DNA of 64,000 nt, taken from the NCBI RefSeq assembly GCF_900109735.1, contig NZ_FOAS01000002.1, positions 1-64,000 of the forward strand. The letters are read 5' to 3'. Numbering within the stretch: the stretch's first letter is position 1; each line of letters opens with the position of its first letter. Both the position numbers and the translations under genes were made by a program. The notes below the pieces were generated by a model. It was not told where the DNA came from. It was given only the letters and a program-made list of their open reading frames with translations, and did not search any database. Source of the DNA: Atopomonas hussainii (GTDB taxonomy: Bacteria; Pseudomonadota; Gammaproteobacteria; Pseudomonadales; Pseudomonadaceae). Shown here piece by piece: positions 55,880-64,000 of this stretch.

Positions 55880-56677
55880 CTAGGGCTTGCGCTGCAAGGG
55901 CAGATGCGGAATGTCGGTGAGTGCTTGGTGATCGGTAATCGGGATGCGCTTGATCAGTAGACGCAGGGCTTGCCAGTGAATGCGCCATAAGGTGGTCAGC
56001 GCATTGAGCGGGTAGCGGCGCAGATAAGCGTGCACGCTGGCGCGGGTGAGTGGCTGGCGGCTTAGCTTCAGCGTGGCGTCGAACTGCTTGTGCTCAGGCT
56101 GGCCATCGGGGTGATTAGCAATGTGTAAGCCAAGGCGCTCGACCGGCTGGCTAAAACGCATGTGGTAGTGCATCTCGCGCGGCAAAAATGGTGAGACATG
56201 CATGGCCTTGGCGACTTGCCCGCCTTGATGGCCGTTGTCACTACAGGCCAGCGCGTAATAGGCACGCTCACGCCACGGGGTGGAGCAGACCTCTAGCACA
56301 ATCGCGCCTAAACGCTGGTCGGCCTCAAACAGATAAAACACCGACAGCGGGTTAAACCACAGACCAAAACTGCGCGGCTGGGTAAGCAGGCGCACCGGCC
56401 CTTGCGGGGCAAAACCTAAGGTGGCGGCGCAGCGCTGGCGCACTGCCTCAGTCAGGCTTAGGCCTTGGCCGGTTAAGTCCGGCAGGTAATCGGTGTGGCG
56501 AAAGCTCAGCGGCTTGCCGCTTGCGCCGCACAGGGGGGATAGCTCCAGCAGTGCCTGTTCTTCGGCTAAATCCAGATACAGCAAGCTGATCGGGTAGTCG
56601 AAGGCATGCGCGCGCGGGCTAAAACGGCGGTGTTGTACCTCGCCATGGTACAGCGCGCTGTGGGTGAGCGCGTTCAC
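55880..56677 (-). CDS. DUF1365 protein
   Basis: A 265-residue protein starting with GTG at 56677 (MNALTHSALYHGEVQHRRF), overlapping the upstream flavoprotein stop in GTGA. Family features are GxVxHxRxxPxxHxFxYP near the N-terminus, RLLTQPRSFGLWFNPLSVFYLF near residue 95-118 and AKAMHVSPFLP near 155-165. DUF1365 genes almost always sit between an FAD amine-oxidase-like gene and a cfa gene, as here, which suggests a step in acyl-chain modification. No catalytic residues are established. Confidence 0.88.
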   Translation of the reverse strand: MNALTHSALYHGEVQHRRFSPRAHAFDYPISLLYLDLAEEQALLELSPLCGASGKPLSFRHTDYLPDLTGQGLSLTEAVRQRCAATLGFAPQGPVRLLTQPRSFGLWFNPLSVFYLFEADQRLGAIVLEVCSTPWRERAYYALACSDNGHQGGQVAKAMHVSPFLPREMHYHMRFSQPVERLGLHIANHPDGQPEHKQFDATLKLSRQPLTRASVHAYLRRYPLNALTTLWRIHWQALRLLIKRIPITDHQALTDIPHLPLQRKP

Positions 56678-57933
56678 AGGCGCTCCCCAAAGGCTTGCGC
56701 AACACGCAAGGCGCTGACCACACCATCTTCATGGAAGCCATTGGCCCAATAAGCCCCGCAGTAGAAGGTGTGCTGCGCGCCGCACAGAGCCTTCCAGCGC
56801 TGCTGCGCGGCCTCAGCGGCCAAGCTGAACTGCGGGTGCGCGTAGCGGTAGCGGGCGAGAATCTGCGTCGGGTCAATCGCCGCGGTTTGGTTAAGGCTCA
56901 CGCAGAAGGTCGGCGCGTTAGTAAAGCCTTGCAGAATGTTCATGTTGTAGGTCACCGCCGCCGGCTGATCGCTCGGCCCGCCCAGACGGTAATTCCAGCT
57001 GGCCCAAGCGAGTGGACGTTTGGGCAGCAAGCGGGTGTCGGTGTGCAGCACCACATCGTTATCGGCATAACCGATGGCGCCCAAGATGCTCTGTTCATCG
57101 GCACTTGGTTCGGCAAGCATGGCCAAGGCTTGGTCGCTGTGACAGGCGAGCACCACCTTGTCGAAGCGCTCGCTATTGGCCACGCCACCGTAGCTGCTGT
57201 GCACGGTTACACCTTGCTCGTCGCGTTCGATACGCGTGACCGGGCTGCTCAGGCGAATGCGCTCGGCAAAGCTGGCGGTCAGCGGAGCGATATAACTGCG
57301 CGAGCCGCCTTCGACTACATACCACTGCGGGCGGTTATTCACCGACAACAGCCCGTGGTTTTTAAAGAAGCGCACAAAGAACTGCAGCGGAAAGCCCAGC
57401 ATGCGCTCCAGCGACATCGACCAAATGGCGGCGCCCATCGGCACTATGTAGTGATCGATAAAACGCTGGCTGTAGCGCTTGGCACGCAGGTAGTCGCCCA
57501 ATGTGGTACTGGCGTCGATGCTGGCGCGTTCTAGGTCATCCAGCGCCTCGCGGTTAAAGCGCAAAATGTCGCGCAGCATGCGTAAAAAAGCCGGCGAGAA
57601 CAGGTTGCGGCGCTGCGCGAACAAGGTGTTTAAGTCATGGCCGTTGTATTCCACGCCGGTGACTGGGTCGCTGACCGAGAAGCTCATCTCGGTGGCGCGG
57701 CGGGCGACACCTAATTGGTCGAGCAGTTGGATGAAGTTGGGGTAGGTCCAGTCGTTAAACACGATAAACCCGGTATCCACCGCGTAGTCGCGACCTTGCA
57801 CGGTGACATCCACGGTATGGGTGTGCCCGCCCACCCAGTTGCTGGCTTCAAACACATGCACTTCATGCTGGCGGCTGAGTAAATAAGCGGTGGTTAGACC
57901 ACTGATACCGCTGCCGACAATGGCGATTTTCAT
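56674..57933 (-). CDS. FAD-dependent amine-oxidase-like protein
   Basis: A 419-residue flavoprotein. The dinucleotide motif is AIVGSGISGLTTAYLLSRQHEVHVFEASNWVGGHT (residues 4-38). The C-terminal FAD region has HTFYCGAYWANGFHEDGVVSALRVA. The ATG at 57933 shares one base with the SDR stop, with AAGGAG eight bases upstream; a GTG one codon earlier is less likely. It belongs to the desaturase/oxidase-like group found with DUF1365 and cfa genes. It may oxidise or desaturate a methylated acyl chain; this is inferred from context. Confidence 0.88.
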   Translation of the reverse strand: MKIAIVGSGISGLTTAYLLSRQHEVHVFEASNWVGGHTHTVDVTVQGRDYAVDTGFIVFNDWTYPNFIQLLDQLGVARRATEMSFSVSDPVTGVEYNGHDLNTLFAQRRNLFSPAFLRMLRDILRFNREALDDLERASIDASTTLGDYLRAKRYSQRFIDHYIVPMGAAIWSMSLERMLGFPLQFFVRFFKNHGLLSVNNRPQWYVVEGGSRSYIAPLTASFAERIRLSSPVTRIERDEQGVTVHSSYGGVANSERFDKVVLACHSDQALAMLAEPSADEQSILGAIGYADNDVVLHTDTRLLPKRPLAWASWNYRLGGPSDQPAAVTYNMNILQGFTNAPTFCVSLNQTAAIDPTQILARYRYAHPQFSLAAEAAQQRWKALCGAQHTFYCGAYWANGFHEDGVVSALRVAQAFGERL

Positions 57934-58706
57934 CACGGGTGCTCCTTGTTGGATTGGTCTTCCTTGGCATTGCGCGATAAATACTGGCCCACCGCCAAAC
58001 GCAGGGCGGCCGGTAGGTGATTGAGCAGCTTGAGAATGGCGATGAACACACGGGGGAAATTGATTTCTTGCGGCTGCGCCGGCAGGCGTCGGGCAATGTG
58101 CCGCGCCGCTTGTTCGGCGGTTAACTGCATGGGCATGGGGAAGTCGTTTTGCGCGGTTAAGGGCGTGTCGATAAAGCCGGGGCTAACCAGGGTGACGGCG
58201 ATGTGCTCGGCGGCCAGATCAACGCGCAGCGATTCCATCAGATAGCGCAGCGCCGCCTTGCTGGCGCCATAGGCCTCGGCGCGCGGCAGGGGGAAGAAGG
58301 TCGCCGAACTGCCGATCGCGACTAAATGCCCGTGAGCACTGCGGCGCAGCAGCGGCAGCAGGTGTTCGATGCACAGCGAGGCGCTGAACAGGTTGGTGCG
58401 CACCACGTGCTCAAGCAGCGCATGTTGGTAGTGCTGCACGTCCATGTATTCGCAGGTGCCGGCATTTAATATCGCCATATCCAGCTGCGCCCAATGGTGT
58501 TGGAGGGTCTGGGCCAGCTGCGCGACGCTGCTGGCGTCGGTGAGGTCGGCCGGCAGCACCAGCACTTGGCCGGGAAAATCACCGGCTAGCGTCTGCAGCG
58601 GTTCGGCGCGCCGGGCACTGACTGCCACTTGGTGGCCGTCGCTGAGTAGTTGCCGCGCTAAGGCTAAACCTAAGCCGCTGGATGCACCGCTGAGCCAGAT
58701 CTTCAT
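57933..58706 (-). CDS. Short-chain dehydrogenase/reductase
   Basis: A 257-residue SDR. The NAD(P) motif is SGASSGLGLALARQLL (near residues 6-21) with Arg in VSARRAEPL suggesting NADPH. NAGTCEYMD, the catalytic Ser in IGSSATFFPLPRA and the YGASK Tyr/Lys pair (near 147-151) complete the site. The C-terminus adds about 40 residues with a hydrophobic helix, so it may touch the membrane. It overlaps both neighbours by one to four bases. Substrate unknown. Confidence 0.9.
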   Translation of the reverse strand: MKIWLSGASSGLGLALARQLLSDGHQVAVSARRAEPLQTLAGDFPGQVLVLPADLTDASSVAQLAQTLQHHWAQLDMAILNAGTCEYMDVQHYQHALLEHVVRTNLFSASLCIEHLLPLLRRSAHGHLVAIGSSATFFPLPRAEAYGASKAALRYLMESLRVDLAAEHIAVTLVSPGFIDTPLTAQNDFPMPMQLTAEQAARHIARRLPAQPQEINFPRVFIAILKLLNHLPAALRLAVGQYLSRNAKEDQSNKEHP

Positions 58707-59140
58707 GCCAAACGCGCCTTTAAGTAAGCAATCACCCGGCCGAGCAGCGGGATGTTTTCATAGAGCAACTGCCCGGCATCGAAGTAGTCACGCTGCTGGC
58801 AGACCTTGCCGCCTTCCCAACGCAAAAAACTGCAACCCTGTACGTTGATTGGCTGGCCGCCGCGCAGCTGCGGGTGGCAGAAGGTCATTTGCCAGCGGAT
58901 CACGCCATCGCCGTTACTGTCGTCACCTTTGCCGTGCAGATAGTCATCAAACTGCCAGCGCAATTGGCTGATGCGGCTGTACAAGGTTTGGCAGTAGGTC
59001 TGTAGCGCACTTAACCCATGCAGGGTGTGCAGCGGGTCTTGGAACAACACATCGGCGCTATACAGCTCGCCCAGGGCGTGCAGGTTGTTGGCGTCGAGCT
59101 GCGCGAAACGCTGTGCAAAGTACGGCAAGAAGGCGTTCAT
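58703..59140 (-). CDS. NTF2-like (SnoaL-type) protein
   Basis: A 145-residue protein with the NTF2-like fold: LDANNLHALGELYSADVLFQDPLHTLHGLSALQTYCQTLYSRI, then beta strands with WQFDDY and IRWQMTFCHPQL. Such small proteins act as isomerases, hydratases or chaperones for partners. No signal peptide. The start shares one base with the photolyase stop (TGATG) and the end overlaps the SDR gene. It always travels with this cluster in pseudomonads, as I recall. Activity unknown. Confidence 0.85.
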   Translation of the reverse strand: MNAFLPYFAQRFAQLDANNLHALGELYSADVLFQDPLHTLHGLSALQTYCQTLYSRISQLRWQFDDYLHGKGDDSNGDGVIRWQMTFCHPQLRGGQPINVQGCSFLRWEGGKVCQQRDYFDAGQLLYENIPLLGRVIAYLKARLA

Positions 59141-60576
59141 CAGGCTACCTCGCTGGCTTTGGGCAAAGCCTGAAACGCGGCTATGGCGCGCTCGCGGCTG
59201 CTGGCCAGATCAACGATGGGCGCCGGGTAGCCGCTGGGGGCAAACAAGCCTTGCGGCGGCTGGTGAATGGCTTTGTTGTCGAGGCTGTTTAGCTCGGGCA
59301 GCCAGTGACGAATAAACGCCCCGTCGGGGTCGTTACGCTGCGATTGGCTCACTGGATTAAACACGCGAAAGTACGGCGCGGCATCGGTGCCGGTGCTGGC
59401 TGACCACTGCCAGCCGCCGTTGTTGGCGGCCAGGTCGCCGTCGATCAGGTGCTGCATAAACCAGCGCTCGCCCTCACGCCAGTCGATCAGCAAGTTCTTG
59501 GTCAGGAACATGGCGCTGATCATGCGCAGGCGGTTGTGCATCCAACCGGTGGCAAGCAGCTGGCGCATGGCGGCATCGACAATCGGCACCCCGGTGCGGC
59601 CTTGTTGCCACGCGGCCAGATCATCTGGCGCATCACGCCACGCCACCAGCTCGGTTTCCGGGCGGAACGCCCGATGCCGCGAAACCCTTGGGTAACCGGC
59701 GGTGATGTGCAGATAAAACTCGCGCCAGATCAGCTCGCTAATCCAGTGCACCGCGCCGGCGCTGCCATCGGCGTAGTGGCCTTGGTTGGCCATCTGCGCG
59801 CTGTACAGGCACTGGCGCAGCGACAGCACGCCGGCGACTAAGTAGGCCGACAGTTGGCTGGTGCCGGGCAGAGCGGGCAAATCGCGCTGGTCTTTGTAGG
59901 CATGCAGGTGCTGCTCGGTAAACTGGCGCAGCCGCTCATGCGCGGCCGCACTGCCTGCTGGCCACAGGTCGATTAAGGCCTGGCTGGGCTTAGCAAAACC
60001 AGCCACCTGGCTAGGAACTGCGTCACTGCTAATAGGCAGCGGCGCTTGTGCCTGCGGGTAGGGCAGTGGTGTGGGGGTGCCGCTGATTTCCCAGTGTTTG
60101 AACAAACACTTGCGGAACTGGCTGAACACTTTAAACACGCCGCCGGCGTTGGTCAGCACGCTACCGGGCGCGGCCAATGCGTTGCCATGCTGAGGATAAA
60201 AGCCAATCCCGTGCTGACCCAGAGCCTCGGCGCAGCGGGCGTCGCGGGTTTGCTCATTAACCGGGTATTCGTGATTAACGTGCACTGCACTGATTTCGTG
60301 CTGCTGACAAAAGCAGAGCAGGGCGCTGGGCAGGTCTTGCCAGAGCGGGCAGTCGAGCAGTTTTAGCGGAATATTCAGCGCGGCCAGCTCAACTTGCAGC
60401 GCGGTTAAGTTGCGTAGCCAGAAATCCACTTTGCAGGCCGCATCGTCGTGCTGTTGCCACTGCGCAGGGCTTAGTACGAAACAGGCAATCACCGGGCCTT
60501 TGGCCAGTGCGGTGTGCAGGGCTGGGTTGTCGGCGCAGCGTAGGTCGCTACGCAGCCAAACCAATTGGCGATTCAT
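59140..60576 (-). CDS. phrB: Deoxyribodipyrimidine photolyase (class I CPD)
   Basis: A 478-residue flavoenzyme that splits UV-made pyrimidine dimers using blue light. It starts MNRQLVWLRSDLRCADNPAL at 60576, overlapping the regulator stop in ATGA. The antenna domain fills about 1-130. FAD-binding and substrate features are ISELIWREFYLHI near 265, TGVPIVDAAMRQL, WMHNRLRMISAMFLTKNLLIDW near 340-361 and GDLAANNGGWQWSASTGTDAAPYFR with the Trp and Asn used in repair. Conserved Trp residues of the electron chain appear kept. Regulation by the LitR-like protein encoded just upstream is likely. Confidence 0.95.
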   Translation of the reverse strand: MNRQLVWLRSDLRCADNPALHTALAKGPVIACFVLSPAQWQQHDDAACKVDFWLRNLTALQVELAALNIPLKLLDCPLWQDLPSALLCFCQQHEISAVHVNHEYPVNEQTRDARCAEALGQHGIGFYPQHGNALAAPGSVLTNAGGVFKVFSQFRKCLFKHWEISGTPTPLPYPQAQAPLPISSDAVPSQVAGFAKPSQALIDLWPAGSAAAHERLRQFTEQHLHAYKDQRDLPALPGTSQLSAYLVAGVLSLRQCLYSAQMANQGHYADGSAGAVHWISELIWREFYLHITAGYPRVSRHRAFRPETELVAWRDAPDDLAAWQQGRTGVPIVDAAMRQLLATGWMHNRLRMISAMFLTKNLLIDWREGERWFMQHLIDGDLAANNGGWQWSASTGTDAAPYFRVFNPVSQSQRNDPDGAFIRHWLPELNSLDNKAIHQPPQGLFAPSGYPAPIVDLASSRERAIAAFQALPKASEVA

Positions 60577-61445
60577 AACGCGATTTCCTTGTCGTTCAGG
60601 GCACTTAAACCCAGCTGCTGCAAGGCGCTGAAAGCCTGTAGCGGGTCGCTTAAGTGTTCTTCCGGGGGCAGTTGCTCGGCATAGATGCTGCAGCAGGGGC
60701 CGGCCAGTAACACGCTGGCTTGGCAGCGCTGACGCAGGTCGTCCAATTGCTCTAGGGCTAACGGGCTGGTCAGCTTGCCGCTGGCGTACAGCACCATGGC
60801 GTGGGCGCTGCGTTGCTCTTGCCATTGCAGTAATTCGGGGGCGGGCAGCGGCCAGTCGAGTACTTCAACCCGTTGCCCGCGCTGCGCCAGTAGCCAAGCC
60901 AGTAGCCAGAGCTGGGGCTCCAGCACGGCATCACCCATGTTGACCAAGAGCACTGGCGCTTCTTTTAGCGGCAGGTTGAGCTGATACACCCGCAGGCCTA
61001 ATTTGCTGCGCAGCCAAGTGTGGAAGAACACCGCTTCCAGCTGCCGGCCACTGCGGCTGGGGGTGAGTTCCTCCAGCAAGGGCAGCAGCAGTTGCGCACA
61101 CAAGGTGTGGGCGGGGTAGAGGCTCAGAGCTTGGTTGAAGGCATCGTCCAAGCGGCGTTCGTTTTGCGTTTGCACGGCCTCCAGCAATTGCAGGCGCTGC
61201 GCGTGCCACGGGCTGTCTTCCGACCACTGCGGGGCGTCGCGTTCGAGCAGTTCGCGCACTTGACCAACCGGTACGCCACGGTTGATCCACAGCATGATCT
61301 GCTGCACGCGCTCGATTTGCTCGCGTGGGTAAAGACGATGGCCCTTGGTGCTGCGCACCGGCTGGATTAAGCCGTAGCGGCGCTCCCACGCCCGTAAGGT
61401 GACGGGAGCAATGCCGCATTGGCGCGCCAAGGCGCTGATGGTCAT
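60573..61445 (-). CDS. MerR-family regulator, LitR/CarH-like without intact B12 motif
   Basis: A 290-residue regulator. The N-terminal winged helix (1-70) has ISALARQCGIAPVTLRAWERRYGLIQPVRSTKGHRLY, the form seen in LitR/CarH. The rest resembles their helix bundle and B12-binding fold, but the ligand motif is lost: the region that should read E/D-x-H-x-x-G has GDAVLEPQ, and the later Gly-Gly reads AGPCC. That fits class II LitR (PplR), which needs a separate LOV photosensor. No LOV gene is in this window. The ATG at 61445 is preferred; a GTG at 61457 is possible. TGTACA operators precede the operon. Confidence 0.85.
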   Translation of the reverse strand: MTISALARQCGIAPVTLRAWERRYGLIQPVRSTKGHRLYPREQIERVQQIMLWINRGVPVGQVRELLERDAPQWSEDSPWHAQRLQLLEAVQTQNERRLDDAFNQALSLYPAHTLCAQLLLPLLEELTPSRSGRQLEAVFFHTWLRSKLGLRVYQLNLPLKEAPVLLVNMGDAVLEPQLWLLAWLLAQRGQRVEVLDWPLPAPELLQWQEQRSAHAMVLYASGKLTSPLALEQLDDLRQRCQASVLLAGPCCSIYAEQLPPEEHLSDPLQAFSALQQLGLSALNDKEIAL

Positions 61446-61464
61446 GGACTCGCTCACGACGCAC

Positions 61465-62448
61465 TCACAGGCTATTGCGTAGGGCCAGCGATTGCGGGTG
61501 CGGTTGCAAATATGCCTGCTGACCTATGTAGTCATGCGGGTGCTGGCGGAAGTGGTGCTTGAGCAAGGTCAGCGGCACCACTAACGGCACGAGGCCAGTG
61601 CGGTATTGCTCGATCAGCTCGTTCAGCTCTTGGCGCTCGTCGCCGCTTAAGGCGCGCTTTAAATAGCCGCTGATGTGCTGCAACACATTGCAATGGCTGC
61701 CACGGGTGGCGGGCTTTTTCAGCGCTTGCATCATGCCGTGAATGTACAGCTCGGCCACTTCTGCCAGCGGTTGGCCTTTGCTTTGTGCCAGTAGGCGACC
61801 AAGGCTTTGGTACTCGGCCGGCGCGGTGGCCATCAGCTGATACTTATAGCGGGCGTGGAATTGCATCAGGGTCTTACGCTCGAATCCCTGCGCTTGCATG
61901 GCGCGAAAGTTGGCCAGCGCAAACACGCGGGTGATGAAGTTCTCACGCAGCACCGCATCGTTTAAACGACCGGCTTCTTCCACCGGCACCAGCGGATGCC
62001 GCTCGATAAAACGTTTGGCGTAGATGCCCATGGCACCTTCTTCATGCGGTGCGCCGTTGTCGCGGTAGAGCTTGACGCGCTCAACGCCGCAGCTCGGTGA
62101 CTTCTGCATAAAGATGTAGCCGCAGATATCGCCCAGCTGATCGGCTTGCTGGTCGGCGTAGTCTTTCAGCGCTTGGGTGACATTGCGCTCGCGATGCACG
62201 GTGCCCACCGCTTGCGGGTCGTGCGGGTCGCCGACTAAGCGAATCGACTCACGCGGAATGCCCATGCCGATACCCACCTCTGGGCACACCGGGGTGAAGT
62301 CGAAGTACTCACTGAGCACTTGGCTGCACAGGCGCGACTCTTTGTGGCCGCCGTTAAAGCGCACCTCTTGCCCGAGCAAGCAACCACTGATGGCCAGCTT
62401 GATCTTGCCGTTAGCCAGAATGTCATGGGGTTGGAAGGTGCGCTGCAT
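61465..62448 (-). CDS. DUF523 and DUF1722 (YbgA-like) protein
   Basis: A 327-residue fusion. Residues 1-165 are DUF523, with Cys-rich AISGCLLGQEVRFNGG, FTPVCPEVGIGMGIPRESIRL and FMQKSPSCGVERVK. Residues 190-315 are DUF1722, with RVFALANFRAM, FHARYKYQLMA and LRQHPHDY-like LLKHHFRQHPHDYIGQQAYLQPHP. The ATG at 62448 follows AAGGAG. It is the first gene after the TGTACA-rich promoter. The three Cys-containing motifs may bind a metal or Fe-S cluster. DUF1722 genes commonly sit beside photolyase genes. Confidence 0.9.
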   Translation of the reverse strand: MQRTFQPHDILANGKIKLAISGCLLGQEVRFNGGHKESRLCSQVLSEYFDFTPVCPEVGIGMGIPRESIRLVGDPHDPQAVGTVHRERNVTQALKDYADQQADQLGDICGYIFMQKSPSCGVERVKLYRDNGAPHEEGAMGIYAKRFIERHPLVPVEEAGRLNDAVLRENFITRVFALANFRAMQAQGFERKTLMQFHARYKYQLMATAPAEYQSLGRLLAQSKGQPLAEVAELYIHGMMQALKKPATRGSHCNVLQHISGYLKRALSGDERQELNELIEQYRTGLVPLVVPLTLLKHHFRQHPHDYIGQQAYLQPHPQSLALRNSL

Positions 62449-62462
62449 GATGTGCTCCTTGG

Positions 62463-62486
62463 TGTACGGATTTGGTTATTTGTACA
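62463..62486 (-). promoter_or_regulatory. Second LitR-type operator (near-perfect)
   Basis: TGTACG (62463-62468), 12 bases, TGTACA (62481-62486). It differs from TGTACA-N12-TGTACA by one base and ends 15 bases before the DUF523 start. A bound regulator here would block transcription start or early elongation. Confidence 0.65.
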
Positions 62487-62498
62487 ACCTTGATGCAT

Positions 62499-62528
62499 AA
62501 CATAGCGGCAATAAGTGTACAGATGCAA
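62499..62528 (-). promoter_or_regulatory. Candidate promoter of the photolyase operon
   Basis: On the minus strand TTGCAT (62523-62528) and TATGTT (62499-62504) are separated by 18 bases. One TGTACA of the perfect operator (62516-62521) falls inside the spacer, so operator occupancy should repress this promoter. The hexamers match consensus at four of six positions each. Confidence 0.45.
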
Positions 62529-62539
62529 ATGTCTGTACA
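62516..62539 (-). promoter_or_regulatory. LitR-type operator, exact TGTACA-N12-TGTACA
   Basis: TGTACA at 62516-62521 and again at 62534-62539 with exactly 12 bases between. Each half is itself palindromic. The spacing and sequence match the direct repeat T(G/A)TACA-N12-TGTACA that I recall for class II LitR (PplR) proteins of Pseudomonas putida. It lies in the 119-base gap upstream of the DUF523-MerR-phrB operon. Confidence 0.8.
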
Positions 62540-62567
62540 GTTAATTTTGCGTTAAGCAGCGGTTTTT

Positions 62568-63814
<1,247 letters not shown>

Positions 63815-63831
63815 TTAGCAGTCGGCTAACT

Positions 63832-63874
63832 TGTACATGTGGTTTATCATGTACAAAATAGAGTGGCTTGTACA
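63832..63874. promoter_or_regulatory. Triple TGTACA operator in a divergent promoter region
   Basis: TGTACA at 63832-63837, 63850-63855 and 63869-63874; gaps are 12 and 13 bases. The first pair matches the TGTACA-N12-TGTACA operator exactly. It lies between the divergent flavoprotein (start 63781) and epimerase (start 63908) genes and could control both. A short inverted repeat GTTAGC-N5-GCTAAC (63814-63830) lies beside it, and TATAAA on the minus strand (63807-63812) is a possible -10 for the flavoprotein. Confidence 0.75.
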
Positions 63875-63907
63875 AGTCGAATCGCAGGCTGACCCCAAGG
63901 AGGCCAT

Positions 63908-64000
63908 ATGCACATCCTCATCACCGGCGGCACAGGGCTGATTGGTCGTGCGCTGTGCCGGCATTTTGTTGCCCAAGGCCATGAGTTATTCGTCTGGTCG
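63908..64000 (+). CDS. TIGR01777-type NAD-dependent epimerase, N-terminal fragment (cut by window edge)
   Basis: The first 31 codons are visible, from ATG at 63908 after AAGGAGG. The peptide begins [17 protein letters not shown], the extended-SDR nucleotide motif TGGTGLIG, as in YfcH-like proteins of the TIGR01777 family. The rest lies outside the window. In pseudomonads this gene sits near the DUF523/DUF1722 gene as I recall, and here it has its own TGTACA boxes. Confidence 0.85.
   Translation, partial: MHILITGGTGLIGRALCRHFVAQGHELFVWS

Overview
The window reads as about 64 kb of chromosome from a Pseudomonas-like gammaproteobacterium (Pseudomonadaceae). The evidence is high GC, Pseudomonas-type protein families, and gene orders that match Pseudomonas as I remember it: an unknown gene-ppc-adk-tsaB; TPR lipoprotein-lolB-ispE-tRNA-Gln-prs-rplY-pth-ychF divergent from hemA-prfA-prmC-moeB-murI-pagL; and livKHMGF beside DUF2288 and DUF5064-like genes. 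I see no prophage, CRISPR array or rRNA. The only mobile DNA is the tail of an IS5-type transposase cut by the left edge.

Layout. 1-10 kb: IS remnant, a small conserved gene, ppc, adk, tsaB, a membrane-anchored UshA-like nucleotidase, a beta-carbonic anhydrase, a DMT exporter and an isocitrate/isopropylmalate-type dehydrogenase. 10-17 kb: a hydroxamate-siderophore import locus on the minus strand (aerobactin-type receptor iutA, then fhuC, fhuD, fhuB, fhuF) with a candidate Fur site and no siderophore synthesis genes. 17-22 kb: two small unknown genes, tRNA-Met, an rRNA/tRNA methyltransferase, a flavoprotein, rlmE, a parvulin and an HPF-like factor. 22-34.7 kb: conserved housekeeping block (translation, PRPP, isoprenoid, lipoprotein sorting, heme, peptidoglycan, lipid A deacylation). 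34.8-40.8 kb: branched-chain amino-acid ABC importer and two small unknowns. 40.8-45 kb: a PhnCDE-like importer whose binding protein looks like the putative selenate family, with a LysR regulator. 45-49 kb: a 32-residue membrane peptide and a fadA/fadB-type beta-oxidation pair. 49-54 kb: a second TonB receptor with a good Fur box, a chemoreceptor with a sigma-28 promoter, and a 38-residue CcoM-like peptide under a near-perfect ANR/FNR box.

54-64 kb holds the most interesting system: a tightly packed minus-strand operon (DUF523/DUF1722, MerR/LitR-like regulator, photolyase, NTF2-like protein, short-chain dehydrogenase, FAD amine-oxidase-like protein, DUF1365, CFA-type methyltransferase, DUF2878), most genes overlapping by 1 to 8 bases. 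Its promoter region carries the direct repeat TGTACA-N12-TGTACA and a second near copy. The divergent region at 63.8 kb, between a flavoprotein/Trp-rich pair and an epimerase, carries three more TGTACA boxes, two of them again 12 bases apart. This matches the operator I recall for class II LitR (PplR) light-responsive regulators of Pseudomonas putida. I infer a light-induced module joining DNA photorepair with membrane fatty-acid modification.

Starts were chosen by ribosome-binding site, family length and operon overlap. Residue positions are counted from those starts and are approximate unless a nucleotide position is given.
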